From Anastrepha obliqua (Eukaryota; Arthropoda; Insecta; Diptera; Tephritidae): a stretch of 64,000 nucleotides of DNA. Shown piece after piece: positions 48,235 to 59,670 of the stretch. A program made the position numbers and the translations under genes. Each line of letters begins with the position of its first letter. Within the stretch, counting starts at the first letter, position 1. The stretch covers positions 40,212,001-40,276,000 of the forward strand of contig NC_072895.1 in assembly GCF_027943255.1 (NCBI RefSeq), read 5' to 3'. The notes under the pieces were generated by a model. That model was not told the DNA's origin. It searched no databases and saw only the letters and a program-made list of their open reading frames with translations.

Positions 48235-49000
48235 TGCTTACTCTTTATGTTGAAGCCATTTTAGCCTTCCATCGAGCTGAGTACCCAGGCATTTTTTCTG
48301 ATCAGCTTCAGGTATTTGGCAGTGATTTAAAGTGACTGGAGCACACGAGTACTTGCGAAGTGGGAAAGTTATCTGTACTGATTTGGTTTGGTTGGGTTTT
48401 ATACGCCTCTTCTTCAACCAGGTACTGGCTTGGTCGAGGTTGTGCTGTAGTCGAAATGAAGCAGTGGAGACACGATCATTTTTGGCCATTACAACGTATC
48501 ATCCGCATATGTAGTGTGTCCTTTTGGTCAAGGGTAAATCCGCAGTAAATCAAGTGTATAGGGCCGCCCCAGAACACTACTTTGAGGCACGCCTACTTCA
48601 ATTTCGTGAAGACTAGTAACTTCATTGTTAATTTTCACAAGAAAGTGTCTAATCTCTGGGTATGATTTAAGCACCTTGTAGTAGAAGCGAGGCAGTATTC
48701 TCTTTTTTCTAGCGCTACTCTAGGGAAGTTATAGAGAGAATTGACCTGTGGACGTTGTCCATTAAATCCAAACTGGTGTGTGAGGATTAGTTTCTCAGGT
48801 TTAAACCTTTTTAAGTACGGAATGAGCTACAATGGCGAGCTTTTTTCGGGCTAGGCCATTCCTGCATTCATTCATCAATCAGACATCCATTGAACGCAGG
48901 CTTGTATAAAAATATATTAAATCTATGTGATGTTGATGGGCTGTTACTGTCTGTAACCGAGAGTGAGCAACACAATCCCGAGCAATATCAACTCTCTAAC
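48235..49000 (-). mobile_element. jockey-like LINE reverse transcriptase fragment
   Basis: Minus-strand frames include GVPQSSVLGRP (about 48590-48558), YADDTL with the catalytic Asp pair (about 48507-48490), and the open segment 48489-48238 with SFRLQHNLDQASTWLKKRRI and TLNHCQIPEADQKKCLGTQL. This is the C-terminal half of a jockey-type reverse transcriptase, broken by shifts. Confidence 0.75.
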
Positions 49001-50441
49001 GATCTCAACAGCTTACGATTTCACGCCCTTACCTAATGAGAGCTTTGCATAAAGAATTCGCCTATAAGATTCACTTCGTACAGCGATCAACTACTTTGTC
49101 ATCGCTGCATAGCTTGGGCAGTAAACAAGCTCAAAAAATATAGCCACATCTGGGAATCGGAAAACAAATAGAGTTTAAGGAGAAGTCAATACATCCGCCA
49201 AGAGTGATAGATTGGGGTGGACTTTGCAGTGGTGTCTTCCCATATTTGCCCTTTCTAACTAAAACGATACTGGAAACACCATTTTTGTTAAGCTTTTTTG
49301 GTGAAGAATTGGTGTCATGCAAGCAACGTTTAACCATTCAGGCCCCAAGATGATTGCACTCCTCTCTGTTCGTGAGATAAAGCTAAAAACAATCGACTCT
49401 TTTTTGGATTGTCAGATTAGGACATAGGGAAGCGAGCAGATGCAGCCAGTTGAGACGATACAGTCCTCACAGTCGGTTCTAAATACGTTACCGGAGCGAC
49501 CCGGATTTATATTCCTCAAGCATGTATGGGGAATATTTATGCTGTTACAACAACAACTCGTCGATAAAATCATAAGGTACTACAAAAAATATGAGTTTCG
49601 TTCAAATTCGTTTAGCCACTAAATGCATATGTATGTATGTATTCGTATGTAGATCGGTTCAATTATAGGCCAGTATTTGAATTTGTGTCAGCAGCAATAC
49701 CTTGAAATGCCTATGTAACTCGATATATTTTGACTAATCCACAAAAATCTCCCATTTGTCATCTACTGTTTATTTTTGGATTTTTCTTTTTTTAGCGTCA
49801 CGTCCACGATGCCGTAGTGCCACGGCTTTTGGTTACACGTGCCATTGATTGATCGATTATGGTACTCATCGCCACTTAAAACCCGCTCAAAATCGATAAT
49901 AGTTGGCGGTGCATTGGGAAAAATACCTTTAGCTGTCATGCAAGGCACGCGCACAAAAACACTTACATACATACATACACTGGCATACGGTTTTTACCAC
50001 ATTCCATTAAATTAATTGTTTGTTTTTGAAAATGTGATTGTAAAATATTTTACGGCAGCTAATCTGAATTTGTTTGAATTTATTCGAGCGTTTCATAAAT
50101 TTTGAAGCCAACTGGCGCGCTTATTTGTCTGTCGGTGGCTTCTCGCTTGACTTCGAGTTGTGGAAAAACATTTTTTTTAACTTGGACATAAATTTTACTT
50201 TTTGTGATTGAAAACTGCATAATTAAATGAGCAACTTTACTACAAAACTTTGAATATAAAAGTAGTAGTTTTGTATAAATGCAAATATGTACTTTATGGT
50301 TTTGTAATGCACCAGCCACACTTTGTCTTTAGTGTATGGCTTTTTACGAGGGGTTTGAGTTGTTGCTTTTTCATCTCTTTTCTGAGTTAGATAAATAATC
50401 GAGCACTTAAATGCTAATTATATACATATAGCGAAATAATT
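49001..50441. other. cv-2 intron with a possible LINE 3' tail
   Basis: Around 49440-49560 the sequence CGTTACCGGAGCGACCCGGA through GCTGTTACAACAACAACTC looks like the 3' tail of a fly LINE. Otherwise nothing was identified. Confidence 0.4.
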
Positions 50442-50640
50442 ACGAGGTTGTTCAATAAGTATTGCGGTTCGATAAGAATAACACAATTTTATGGTTTTAA
50501 ACACTGTTTAATATTCAGTGTAGTTTCCCTGAACACTTATTCCAAAAAGATTCCAATCTATGAATTCCATTCCTGAAGTGAGAATCCGGAAGGGCTGCAA
50601 AATACGAAATCAATACCACCCGAAGTACCACCAAAATGTT
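50442..50640 (-). mobile_element. mariner-like element end: TIR and transposase C-terminus
   Basis: The low end starts with GAGGTTGTTCAATAAGTATT, a mariner-type terminal repeat. Just inside, on the minus strand, are the last transposase residues, with LESFWNKC and, after a small deletion, VQGNYTEY and a stop (about 50560-50505). The rest of the element is lost. Confidence 0.6.
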
Positions 50641-50719
50641 AGGCGTAAATCACCAGAAGTCAGCAATCAGCATTCACTCAACTCTTTAACCAGTTAATAA
50701 ACCCCAAAGCGTTAGATGA

Positions 50720-51150
50720 CTGCTACTCAGTTTTTACTGACGGTGTCAATCAGCATTCGCTGTTGGAAAAAACATCGGATAATATTACAATCGGGGGACA
50801 TGAAATCGTCTCAAAAGCCACATATTGAGTATGCAGTAGAGGAAACTGAAAAAGTAGCCATGGCGCTATCTCAGCTCAAGGTGAACTTGGGAGGATCCAG
50901 ACAACAACGTAGGCTGCTGCACGCAAGCGCCTCTTTCTTCTGTACTGTGCATCTGTGTGGTCTGATGCGCTGGATAAAACCTCATAACTACGCGAAATGA
51001 GCTCCTTGCACCGGCTTTGTGGTATAAGAATAAGTACCTTGTTCCGCACAACATCAGAAGAAACAGCGTTTGTAATATTTGGGCTTTGTCTAATTGATAT
51101 TTTGACGAGAGTGATGACTGAATGCTCAAAAAGTAAGGTGAGTCCTTAAG
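50720..51150 (+). mobile_element. R1-like LINE reverse transcriptase C-terminal fragment
   Basis: One mostly open frame reads QKPHIEYAVEETEKVAMALS (about 50813-50872), then LGGSRQQRRLLHASASFF, then after shifts SSLHRLCGIRISTLFRTTSE and CLIDILTRVMTE (about 51000-51124). Its order and spacing match the end of R1-type reverse transcriptases and the fragment at 1.9-2.8 kb. Confidence 0.7.
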
Positions 51151-52044
51151 CATTGAAGGAGAGTTCTTGTCGGAAATGGCAGAGTCTGTGGAGCAATTCA
51201 CCAAACGGACGTTGGACCTATCCTTTGAGTATTTCTTTACGAAATTGACAGAAGACATGGGAATGTGGATTTCCAACTTTGCCAAATATTGACAGAACAT
51301 GGTTGATTCAAATTTTAACTTAAAATTTTTTAACCAGAGTAGTAAGAAAACGTCTAGGTATTCAGTTTTATAGCCCATTCAATTTTAGTATAATAAAGTG
51401 TAAGTTTGAGGTCGATCGAAAATCGCGTTGATTTTCGAAAATTTTTCTATTCCTTTCCTTTATATGAAAGAAAATTCTTAACATCCTATACAAAAACAAA
51501 TTTAATTTTCATATCTATTTTTTTCGAGCAATCGCAAAAAATTAAATTATATAAATTTTTTTAATATCGTAGTGTGAAAAGTGGCTGCATATAGTTTTAT
51601 TTTTATGTCTAAGTCAAACTAAAACTTTGATAAAATTAAAAAAAGGCATTTTCAGCATTTAGCGCCATCTTGCAATAATTTGGTTAGGTTAGGGTTACGT
51701 AATAATTTGGTTCTTTAAATACAACATTTCTTTACAAAGTAAATTTTGCGTTTCAAAAAAAGTCACAATTAAAAAAATATAGCATTCGTGGTACTTAAGG
51801 AAGTCTTAAAATCCATGTGAACTTAGTATTATTTAAAGAAAGTTTGTTTTTCAATTTGAGTGGCTCGAAATGGGCTGTAGAGTTGGCTAATGGCCAACAA
51901 TTCGATCTAGAGGAATTACTTTCATATAATTATATGCAGAATCCGAATCTACTATGAACGATGTCGAAAAAAATAGTTCTATACAAATTAACCCACCCTA
52001 ATGTAAATATATTTAGTTGCCATACACATCTTTTTTTTTTTTGG
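51151..52044. other. cv-2 intron, nothing identified
   Basis: AT-rich sequence without recognised features. Confidence 0.45.
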
Positions 52045-52304
52045 CTTTGGCCGAACTTCTCCTCTAATTTGTGATGTGCGTCTCGCTGTTATTCCACAAT
52101 ACAAATGGAAGAGTCTACATCTATCGAATAGACGCTTTTTCAAGGCAAAGGTGCGCATGGAGCTCTACTCTAAGCTGTCGAGGAGCGATCGTAGTTACAA
52201 AAACTTTTTCCATTCCTTGTTGTACCCTGCACACAGTGAGCACCGATCAGGGAACCAACCCAACCATAGTCACGCACAAGCCCACTCCGCAGTGGTGGCC
52301 ACAT
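52045..52304 (-). repeat. divergent SINE copy near the cv-2 signal exon
   Basis: A minus-strand copy with recognisable body landmarks (GGCCGAACTTCTCCTCTAAT and GTGATGTGCGTCTCG on the plus strand). The tRNA-like head is at the high end, near AGTCACGCACAAGCCCACTC. It is more diverged than the others and may be a separate subfamily. It lies about 400 bp from the signal exon donor. Confidence 0.6.
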
Positions 52305-52697
52305 AAAAATTCATTTTCTGTGAGAAAAACTTACTACGTGCGCCTATCTGCGATTTAATCAACATGTTTTCGCGTTTGTTTGTCAACAACAACACCGCGC
52401 GACAAGCGGATTGCAGCTATGCAAGAGCAGACAGCCAACAGCCAATAGCCAGCGGTGCACTTATCGCTTGAGCCACTCGTAAATCAATGCGCAGCGCATG
52501 TCGGTGTTTTGATTTTACGAGTACCAGTTTATTTTCCATTTATTTATTTATTTTTAAATTTATTTTCATTTCCATGTATTTGCAATTTTTAGCGCAAAAA
52601 GAGATGTGAAATGGGAAAAGAGAGACTTGAGAAATCAAAACCAAACGGAATTTTGTACCCATTAAGAACAATAACAACAACAACAAGCGGAACTCAC

Positions 52698-53202
52698 CAG
52701 ACAAATTGTCCGCCACTGCCCCCTGCACCAGGCAAATGGCAACGATGAGCACTGTTGTCAGTAGCCATGAGCTGAACTTTGGCCGTTGTCCTGGCCATGG
52801 TCGCAGATGTCGTTTACCACGTTGCTCACATAGTTGTTGTTTCTCTAGTTGGTTTTGCTTTTGCTGTTGCAGTTGCAGTTGCGAGGGACATAGTCGCTGC
52901 CGTTGATGTTGTCGTTGCCAGTGTCTGGAGCAGAGCTCCTCACTTGCGCAACAACAGTCAAACTTCTTGCCATCATCTGCAACAACTGAAGCAGCAGCAG
53001 CACCAACAGCATCATTGTATGCAACAACTGTCATTGCGCGCACGAATTCGTTGTCCATTGTCAACAGTGTTGGTGTTGTTGTTGCTGTTGTGGTTTGTGC
53101 TGCTGTTGTTGTTTTATTTACATGCTGTCGTTGGTTTGGTTGCCGTCGTTGCGGCTTTTGCCAGCTTCGCCCTTTCGTGTTCATTGCAAGGGTTTTTCTC
53201 AT
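52698..53202 (-). CDS. cv-2: cv-2 first coding exon: long leader and signal segment
   Basis: Encodes residues 1-168 plus the first base of codon 169; the donor GTGAG is at 52697-52693. I place the start at the ATG at 53202-53200 (MRKTLAMN...), the first in-frame ATG after a TAG at about 53226-53224. The leader is unusual: about 142 residues rich in Gln, Thr, Ala and basic residues, with a CCC cluster, precede one hydrophobic segment (about F143-Q160). That segment ends in a plausible signal-peptidase site after A164. Internal ATGs could give shorter leaders; none lies close enough to the hydrophobic segment to make a standard short signal peptide. The signal segment is followed directly by VWC1. 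Confidence 0.85.
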
Positions 53203-53337
53203 CGGATGGCTTTGCACTGTTTTCTATTCCTTTTTGTATTTTACCAGAATTATACGATTTATAGCGAAACTTTGGAGCGTCTTTTCATTTCAGTGGGTTG
53301 AATTTTGGTTGTTGCTGTTTTATAACCTCATTACGGC
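53203..53337 (-). other. cv-2: cv-2 5' UTR portion with acceptor and two uORFs
   Basis: On the minus strand an AG at 53338-53339 follows a long pyrimidine-rich tract, an excellent acceptor, so this is probably the untranslated start of the second exon. It contains two short upstream ORFs, at 53331-53320 (3 codons and stop) and 53288-53259 (9 codons and stop). Both end before the main ATG. They could reduce translation of the main frame. The first, non-coding exon must lie above 53340 and was not identified. Confidence 0.6.
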
Positions 53338-53339
53338 CT

Positions 53340-54009
53340 GAAATAAAGAAAAAATGTTATATATTACCTAAGCTTATAAAGTTTGTAGAAAAAATGGTTT
53401 GTGTTAAATGATTCACATTTTTTATATTGAAATATTTTTTTACAGTATTCCAAAGTTTTAGTAGGAAAAAATATTATAATTTTTAAAATTTAAATTTTAT
53501 GCAAATATTTAAATAGATCTGTGATTAAGAGCAATGAAATCAAGGAAAACAAAACTTGTTTTCTTCTCATTTTTCGTAGCAGAAGGTTAGAATGTGTCGC
53601 TATTCAAAACATCTTGAAGTGATTAATTTTTCTTTCACAGTACAGAATTGCAGATTTTGGTAATTGCAATCAATTCAAGATAAAAATTTGCCAAGTTTTA
53701 GCCTTAAGAAATGTATCCCTGTAGTGTGAGAATTAATTTTTGATAAATCGAAAACAATTTATATTTTTATTTTTATTTCTAAAACATAATCGAAAAAACG
53801 AACAAATATTATTAAAAGTCCAAAAAATGCTGTTTACTATTCTATAGCTTTTTTTACAATTAGCAATTTTTGTAAAATCAATGCAAATTTTGTAAAAAAA
53901 AATGTTGGACATACATACAAAATTGCCACTCTATTTTACATAACACAAACTATTAAAAAAAAGTTTTTTTTTTTAAATAAGTTATTTCTAAATCAGAAAA
54001 TTATTTTAA
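53340..54009. other. AT-rich sequence upstream of the cv-2 5' UTR exon
   Basis: The pyrimidine tract and acceptor of the cv-2 exon lie at its low end. Nothing else was identified. It is presumably intronic. Confidence 0.45.
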
Positions 54010-54340
54010 AAAATTTGTTCTCACGCCCCCTCTAGATCCTAATGAGCCTTACAGCCCTGCCATTAGAGGTTCTCGGCATATAAGAGACTTTTTAAGCCTC
54101 TTCTTCTCCTGCCGGATTATAGTTGTCTTTTACGATAGGCATGCCTTACCCCGGGCGTATTCTTTTCCCCTACCCGCTGGGGCAAGAACAATGCAGGTAC
54201 CATGCCATGCGCTGCTCAACTCCAGATTGCAGTTCCGCATCATCACATCGCTTCTTTCTCACCAGCTATAGCTACGTAGAGCTAAGTCTTCTCAAGGTTA
54301 CAGTCTTATAACTTCACTGTTGACATCAAACTACACCCTC
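54010..54340 (-). repeat. probable LINE-related repeat
   Basis: A GC-richer block with AGGCATGCCTTACCCCGGGC and TACCCGCTGGGGCAAGAACA on the plus strand; its reverse complement resembles a non-coding part of R1/I-type LINEs in flies. There is no frame. Assignment is from pattern memory. Confidence 0.4.
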
Positions 54341-54419
54341 AAGCTTCCGTGTACTCAACATGTCTACATCACTGTTTTGGTAGCACTAGCATAATGAATA
54401 ATCAAACAATTTTACTCTT

Positions 54420-54690
54420 AGCATCGCATCGTGAAATATTCCATTCAAAATTCGCTGGCCGACGCGGACTTGTACAAATCGCAGCAGATCGATATGCTTT
54501 TCGGTGCAAATTTTTTCTATGAGCTTTTGTGTGTTGGGTAAATCAAACTCACGCCTGGTCCGCCGTTATTTCAGAAGACCATATTAGAGTGATTGGCCGT
54601 AGGTGGCGACTCTTACCCGCGTCGGCGGTAGCAACGAACCAATGAAAGTGTTGTTTGGTATTATATTTGGCAATTACCAAAAAACAAAAC
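54420..54690 (+). mobile_element. BEL/Pao LTR-retrotransposon protease fragment
   Basis: Within about 54440-54650 a frame reads SLADADLYKSQQIDMLFGAN followed by FFYELLCVG. Shifted frames then give FQKTILEWLAV-like and GGDSYP sequence. This matches the segment after the protease in BEL/Pao polyproteins. No LTRs are visible. It is the only LTR-element remnant I found here. Confidence 0.55.
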
Positions 54691-55356
54691 CATCTTAATT
54701 TGTGTGAGCAAATAGTTCCCATATCCTTTTTAAGGAATTCATATGCAGTATCTCTAAGACCCTAACCACGTGCTTGGGTACGAGGTGTGACTACTAATAA
54801 CTTTTCTAATGCTGTAAAATATTTTATTTTAATTTCAAACATATTCACTTAGTACAACATCTGCTGGAAGTTCTCTTCTATTAGCTTCATCAGCGTTCCA
54901 TTTTCTCTTTCATAGCTTCAACGTACTCGCGCAAAGATCGTGAATAAGGTAAATATTGTAACAGTGGGAGAATGTACTTTGGTAAAAGCTTGATTGATTT
55001 GCTCTATTGTTTCACTTAACCTTAATAAACAGCTCTTATGCGAGCGAAGGCTTTAACTGTACTGGTATGATACACAAATAGAAGCAAGAGATTATGCAGT
55101 CCAAGGAGAAGTTTGGCGCATGATAACTACTTCTATGGAAGCGTCAGTCTCCTTACTTAATAGATAAATCTCATAGAAAAATTTTGGTTTCAGAATAATA
55201 ATTTCTGATAATTTATGCGACTCTAACTACGACATTTTACTAAAAATATGAGAGGCGTATAAGCACAAAAAATAGTTCGTTTTGCTTCTTGCTCTACGCA
55301 GTTCCTTTCAGATGAAATACGTTTTAAACATACATATATCTTTATATACATATCTT
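54691..55356. other. AT-rich spacer, nothing identified
   Basis: No recognised features before the inverted-repeat structure. Confidence 0.4.
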
Positions 55357-55992
55357 TAAAAAAATTTATTTATTTTCCTCTTCAAAAAAAAAAAAACAAC
55401 AAAACAAAACTACTCATTGTGTGCCAAGTATGAGCAATTTTGTGTGTGATTAATTACACAAAATCTCTTGTTTCTAAGACCCTTCTGCACAATTGCTCCA
55501 CGTTTCTGAACATGTAAATTGGCACTGTATCGAACTTTCACCGCAGTACTCTTAGGCAGATAATAGGGTAATAAATGAATTGATATTTCCTCACTATGAA
55601 CTTGGATGCCGACTTATTGATTATTCACTTGATTCTAATCATTGCTGTAACTCTGACTTGGATTCTGGTGCAAAATAACGTAACCCTATTTTATCTATTC
55701 ACAGCGTGTGTCTGGCCAGATCGATGGTGGGATGTATATTTTTCTAGGAAACTGAGAAGATTCTACATTTTTCAAGATAAAGTGAGTAATCACCTTTCGA
55801 TGAATCTGTGGCTAACTCAGTGAGTTGCTCTTTAACCAAATCTCAACAGCTTTGCCTCGTTAGAATGAGTGAGGGAATTATAATTTGCTTCAAAAGAATT
55901 GCGAAGGGCAACTTAAGTACCTGCGTAGTGTTTAGCAATTATTTGTCAGGCAAGGAGAGCCACTTAAAAGGCTGATGATTCTCAAGTAAATA
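55357..55992. repeat. left arm of a 4.3-kb inverted-repeat structure
   Basis: This ~640-bp segment is repeated in inverted orientation at 58993-59670. Matching blocks include TTTATTTATTTTCCTCTTCA at the outer end, TGTGTGATTAATTA, CAGATAATAGGGTAATAAAT, CTCACTCATTCTAACGAGGC (as its complement) and AAGTGGCTCTCCTTGCC (as its complement) at the inner end. There are scattered substitutions and small indels. No convincing coding frame is present. Confidence 0.85.
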
Positions 55993-58992
55993 AATATTTA
56001 CCATCCACATTGACTGAACAACAAATTTAGCCAAGATCGCACATCCAACTTAACACTCAAGTGAGCAATTGAGAGGACAGATAAGTCAAGCATCCCCTGC
56101 GGTCAAGAAAATAGAATTTCAAATGGAGGGAATGGGATGATTTGCCGCAGGAAATACAAATTTTTCTTTAAGTGAATGCGTGCAGAATCAAATTTTCTCA
56201 TAATATTTCAAATTTTTTCTCCGTAAAAACTTAAGATTGATCAGTGGAATTTCGTGCGTCGCGTGCGTTCAAGTGCGTGTGCGGCAATGACTGGGATTTG
56301 TGATGATGATCACATTGATTGACGTATATTGACCAAGAGGCTAATTGACTTTCAATGGTTCAATTCAAAAATGACAGAAGATTTGACAACGTGCAAATGA
56401 GGGTTAGTAAAATTGTTGCTTATTTCGCCTATTTGTAGACACTTTTTATTCACACGAACACTCTAATTTTATCGTACACAACCACTCGACATATTTTTAG
56501 AATGCGAAGGTTAAATGTTAAAAATAGACAAATATGTAGGGAATTAAGTGTGTGTAAACGCAATAATTGAAAAAACTATTAACTGGCAGTGAGTTTGGCA
56601 TTATTGAATACATTAATTGAATTATATTAAAAAAAATACTATACATTACTATACTATTTTTTACTATTACTATACAAGAAAAATAAAATAAAATTATAAA
56701 ACTATATGAAATAAAATAAAATGAAAAAAATAACATTAAATAATATTAAAAAAATAATTATTTCATTTAAAATTCGTCTAAAAATTAAAAAAAATATAAT
56801 AAATAAAAAAAGAGGTTGTCTGTAAAGTCGGTTTACTGTCGATAGTTTAACGTGACAACGTCATAAGAAAATACTGATGGAATGGTTGCATTTTTCAAAA
56901 GAAAAATTTTAATTTTATTTGTTTGATAGATACTTTGTATGGATATAGAGAAGGAGGTAAATGGAATCGCAATGGAATTGAACAAGTTACATTTACACAA
57001 ACGTGAAAAATTACGAAACATTTATCAAATTCATGAAAGATATGTTCATCGATTGGCCTTTTTCAAGACACATTACATTTCATTTCCTAATATACTTTTC
57101 CTATCATCGTCCTTTGGTTTTATGTTAAATTCTTCAAGTAAATCAAATTAATAATCCTCATAGAGAAATGGTTCATTACCATGCACACAGGAAGAAGGCA
57201 TATGCAAATACAAATATGGGAATTTATAAACATATGCGCATATACACACATATATATGCTCATTCAAGTAGGAGAGAGCCAGATGTCGACCGTTGCCGAA
57301 CGCGGGGGCCGATTGTGCCCCTTTTTCGTTCGTTCCGCACTCTCGCTTGCAGTTCAAGCAAGGTAACGCCGAATTTTTTGGTGCGTGCAACCGGCTACAT
57401 CGCATTATAAGACGTTATCACGTCAATAAAACATTAACTAACTATATGAAATAAAATAAAATTATATGATGTAAAATTTCAAAAATAAGTTTAAATAAAA
57501 AACCAATAAAAAAATTTAAATATATGAAAATTAAATTCAATTAAATGAAATAAATAATTACCTATCACAACAAAATAAAATAAAGTAACACAAAATTCAT
57601 CAAAGCAATAAAAAATTTAAACATAATTAAACAAAATACAATTTAAAAAATAAACTTAAATGAAATAAAGTCTAAAAAATAAAAATATTTAATATAATAA
57701 AATTATATTCAATAAAATAATAAAAAACTTAAATTTTAAAATAAAATAAAACAAAATTCTCTGAAATGATATAAAATTTAGTTAAATAAAGAAAACAAAA
57801 ATTAAATATAAAAATGAATTTATACGAAATAAAGTCTAAAAAATATATAAATAAAATAAAATAAAATAGAACAAAATACAATAAAATTAAATTAAATAAA
57901 GTAAAATAAAATAAACTGAAAAAATTAAATTAAAAAAGCAAAATTAAACTAAAAAAACTACTTTATATGAAATATTGTCTAAAAATAAGCAATAAAAAAT
58001 TGTGTTAAATTAAATATAAAAAACTTAATTACACATTAAAATAAAAAAACAGCTAAAAAGAGGGTAATAATACTAAAATAATATATATATATTAACACCC
58101 TTTCGGGTGTTTAGCCGAGCTCCTCCTCGTATTTGTGGTGTGCGCCTTGATGTTGTTCCACAAATGGAGGGACCTACAGTTTTAAGCCGACTCCGAACGG
58201 CAGATATTTTTTATGAGGAGCTTTTTCATGGCAGAAATACACTCAGAGGTTTGCCATTGCCTGCCGATTGGCGACCGCTATTAGAAACAAACTTACTCTT
58301 CATTTTGTTTTTTTTTCACTTAAATAGAAGTTATTAACCCTACAAGAAAACTTAAATAAAATAGTATTAAATAAAAACTGAAAAATTCAGAAACATATAT
58401 AATAAAATTAAAATAATAATAAAATAAAACACGATAAATCAAAATTAAATGAAATGATTTGAAATAAAAAAAAAATTTAAAATAAAATTTAAATTACATT
58501 AAATTAAATAAAGAAATACTATAGTTAAATCAAATAAAGTAATATAAAATAAAACGAAATGAATGAAATTAAAAATAATATATAAATAATAAATTTAAAT
58601 GAAAAAACATTTAAGATCTAAAATTAAAAAATTAATTTAAATAAAAAACATTTTAGATCTAAAAGAAGACAATTTAATAATATAAAATTAGAATTTAAAC
58701 AAATTGAACGTAAAAAAACTTTTTATTGCATGATAATATACAATTTTATTCAAATGAGATAAAACCATAGAGCAGAAGATAATATAAATTACATAAACTA
58801 AAAACTAAAATATTAAAGGTTAAATATAAATAAATAAAACAAAGTAAAATTAAATGGAGGAAAATAAGAAAACAAAAACGATGAAAAACAAAAATAAAAT
58901 AAAGTTTATTTAAATTAATTAAATTGAGAAATAATATAGTATACTCCAGTTAAATAAAATAAAATAATATAAAATGAAATATTAATTTAGTT
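55993..58992. repeat. A-rich core between the inverted arms
   Basis: Much of this 3-kb core (56580-56815, 57420-58085, 58330-58990) consists of degenerate AAATAAAATAAA-type sequence with almost no G or C and a strong A-over-T bias on the plus strand. More normal islands lie at 55993-56570 and 56820-57415. A SINE is inserted at 58095-58315. No genes were identified. Confidence 0.8.
58095..58315 (-). repeat. tRNA-derived SINE copy, head truncated
   Basis: A minus-strand copy with a clean body: TTAGCCGAGCTCCTCCTCGT, ATTTGTGGTGTGCGCCTTGA, AGTTTTAAGCCGACTCCGAA, AGGAGCTTTTTCATGGCAGA. It breaks off near TCTTCATTTTG, before the tRNA-like head. It is the best-preserved body in the window, so it is probably young. 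Confidence 0.85.
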
Positions 58993-59670
58993 ACTTGGGA
59001 ATCATCAGCCTTTTAAGTGGCTCTCCTTGCCTGACAAATAATTGCTAAACACTACGCAGGTATATACTTAAGTTGCCCTTCGCAATTCTTTTGAAGCAAA
59101 TTATAATTCCCTCACTCATTCTAACGAGGCAAGGCTGTTGAGATTTGGTTAAAGAGCAACTCACTGAGTTAGCCACAGATCCATCGAAAGGTGATTACTC
59201 ACTTTATCTTGTTTTTTGTTAAATGAAAAATTTAGAATCTTCCCAGCTTGCAGGAAAAATTTACATCCCTGTGAATAGATAAAACATGTTTACGTTATTT
59301 TGCACCAGAATCCAAGTCAGAGTTAGAGCAATGATTAAAATCAGTGAGGAGATATCAATTCATTTATTACCCTATTATCTGCCTAAGAGTACTGCAGTGA
59401 ATGATCAATACTGTGCCAATTTACTTGTTCAGAAACGTGGAGCAATTGTGCAGAAGAGACTTGTGAAATAAGTGAGAGTTGTCTAAATTTGATCGAATTG
59501 TAAGGCAAGTCCTAGAAACAAGAGATTTTATATAATTAATCACACACAGAATTGCTCATATTTGGCACAAAATGAGTTGAATTTTTACCGAAGATTTTAA
59601 AGCGACAATGAAATGAAAACGTTCAGCAGTGTATGAAGAGGAAAATAAATAACATATTTTTTTTTAATAT
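58993..59670. repeat. right arm of the inverted-repeat structure
   Basis: The inverted counterpart of 55357-55992. The outer end again has an A/T run next to GAGGAAAATAAATAA. Beyond it, 59670-59770 continues with the same A-rich AAATAAAAT-type sequence as the core, so the boundary is not a clean element end. Confidence 0.85.

Larger units (their letters stand above)
5700..53337 (-). other. cv-2: crossveinless-2 gene locus (cv-2/BMPER family), gene span
   Basis: Gene-level entry. Coding exons run 53202-52698, 31435-31344, 15314-15215, 13783-13601, 7558-7346 and 7117-5700. Every junction has GT/AG borders and the phases are 1,0,1,1,1, giving a single 836-residue frame. Known for the family: Cv-2 is a secreted protein that binds BMPs (Dpp/Gbb in flies) and heparan sulphate at the cell surface, and promotes or inhibits signalling according to dose; fly mutants lose crossveins. 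Seen here: five VWC domains, a VWD domain with GDPH, and a C8-like region. The vertebrate TIL domain is not evident. The locus spans at least 47.6 kb because its introns are full of transposon relics. A further 5' non-coding exon probably lies above 53338. Confidence 0.93.

Noticed and set aside
53203..53217. Start of the cv-2 signal exon frame at 53217
   Set aside because: The codon at 53217-53215 is GTG, not ATG. The first in-frame ATG after the upstream stop is at 53202, so I used that.
52779..53341. Long plus-strand frames over the cv-2 signal exon (161 and 124 codons)
   Set aside because: They are antisense shadows of the CAG/CAA-rich cv-2 exon and consist mostly of Val, Ala, Cys and Leu runs.
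55596..55823. 75-codon hydrophobic frame in the left inverted arm
   Set aside because: The inverted copy at 59 kb does not preserve it, so it is unlikely to be under coding selection.
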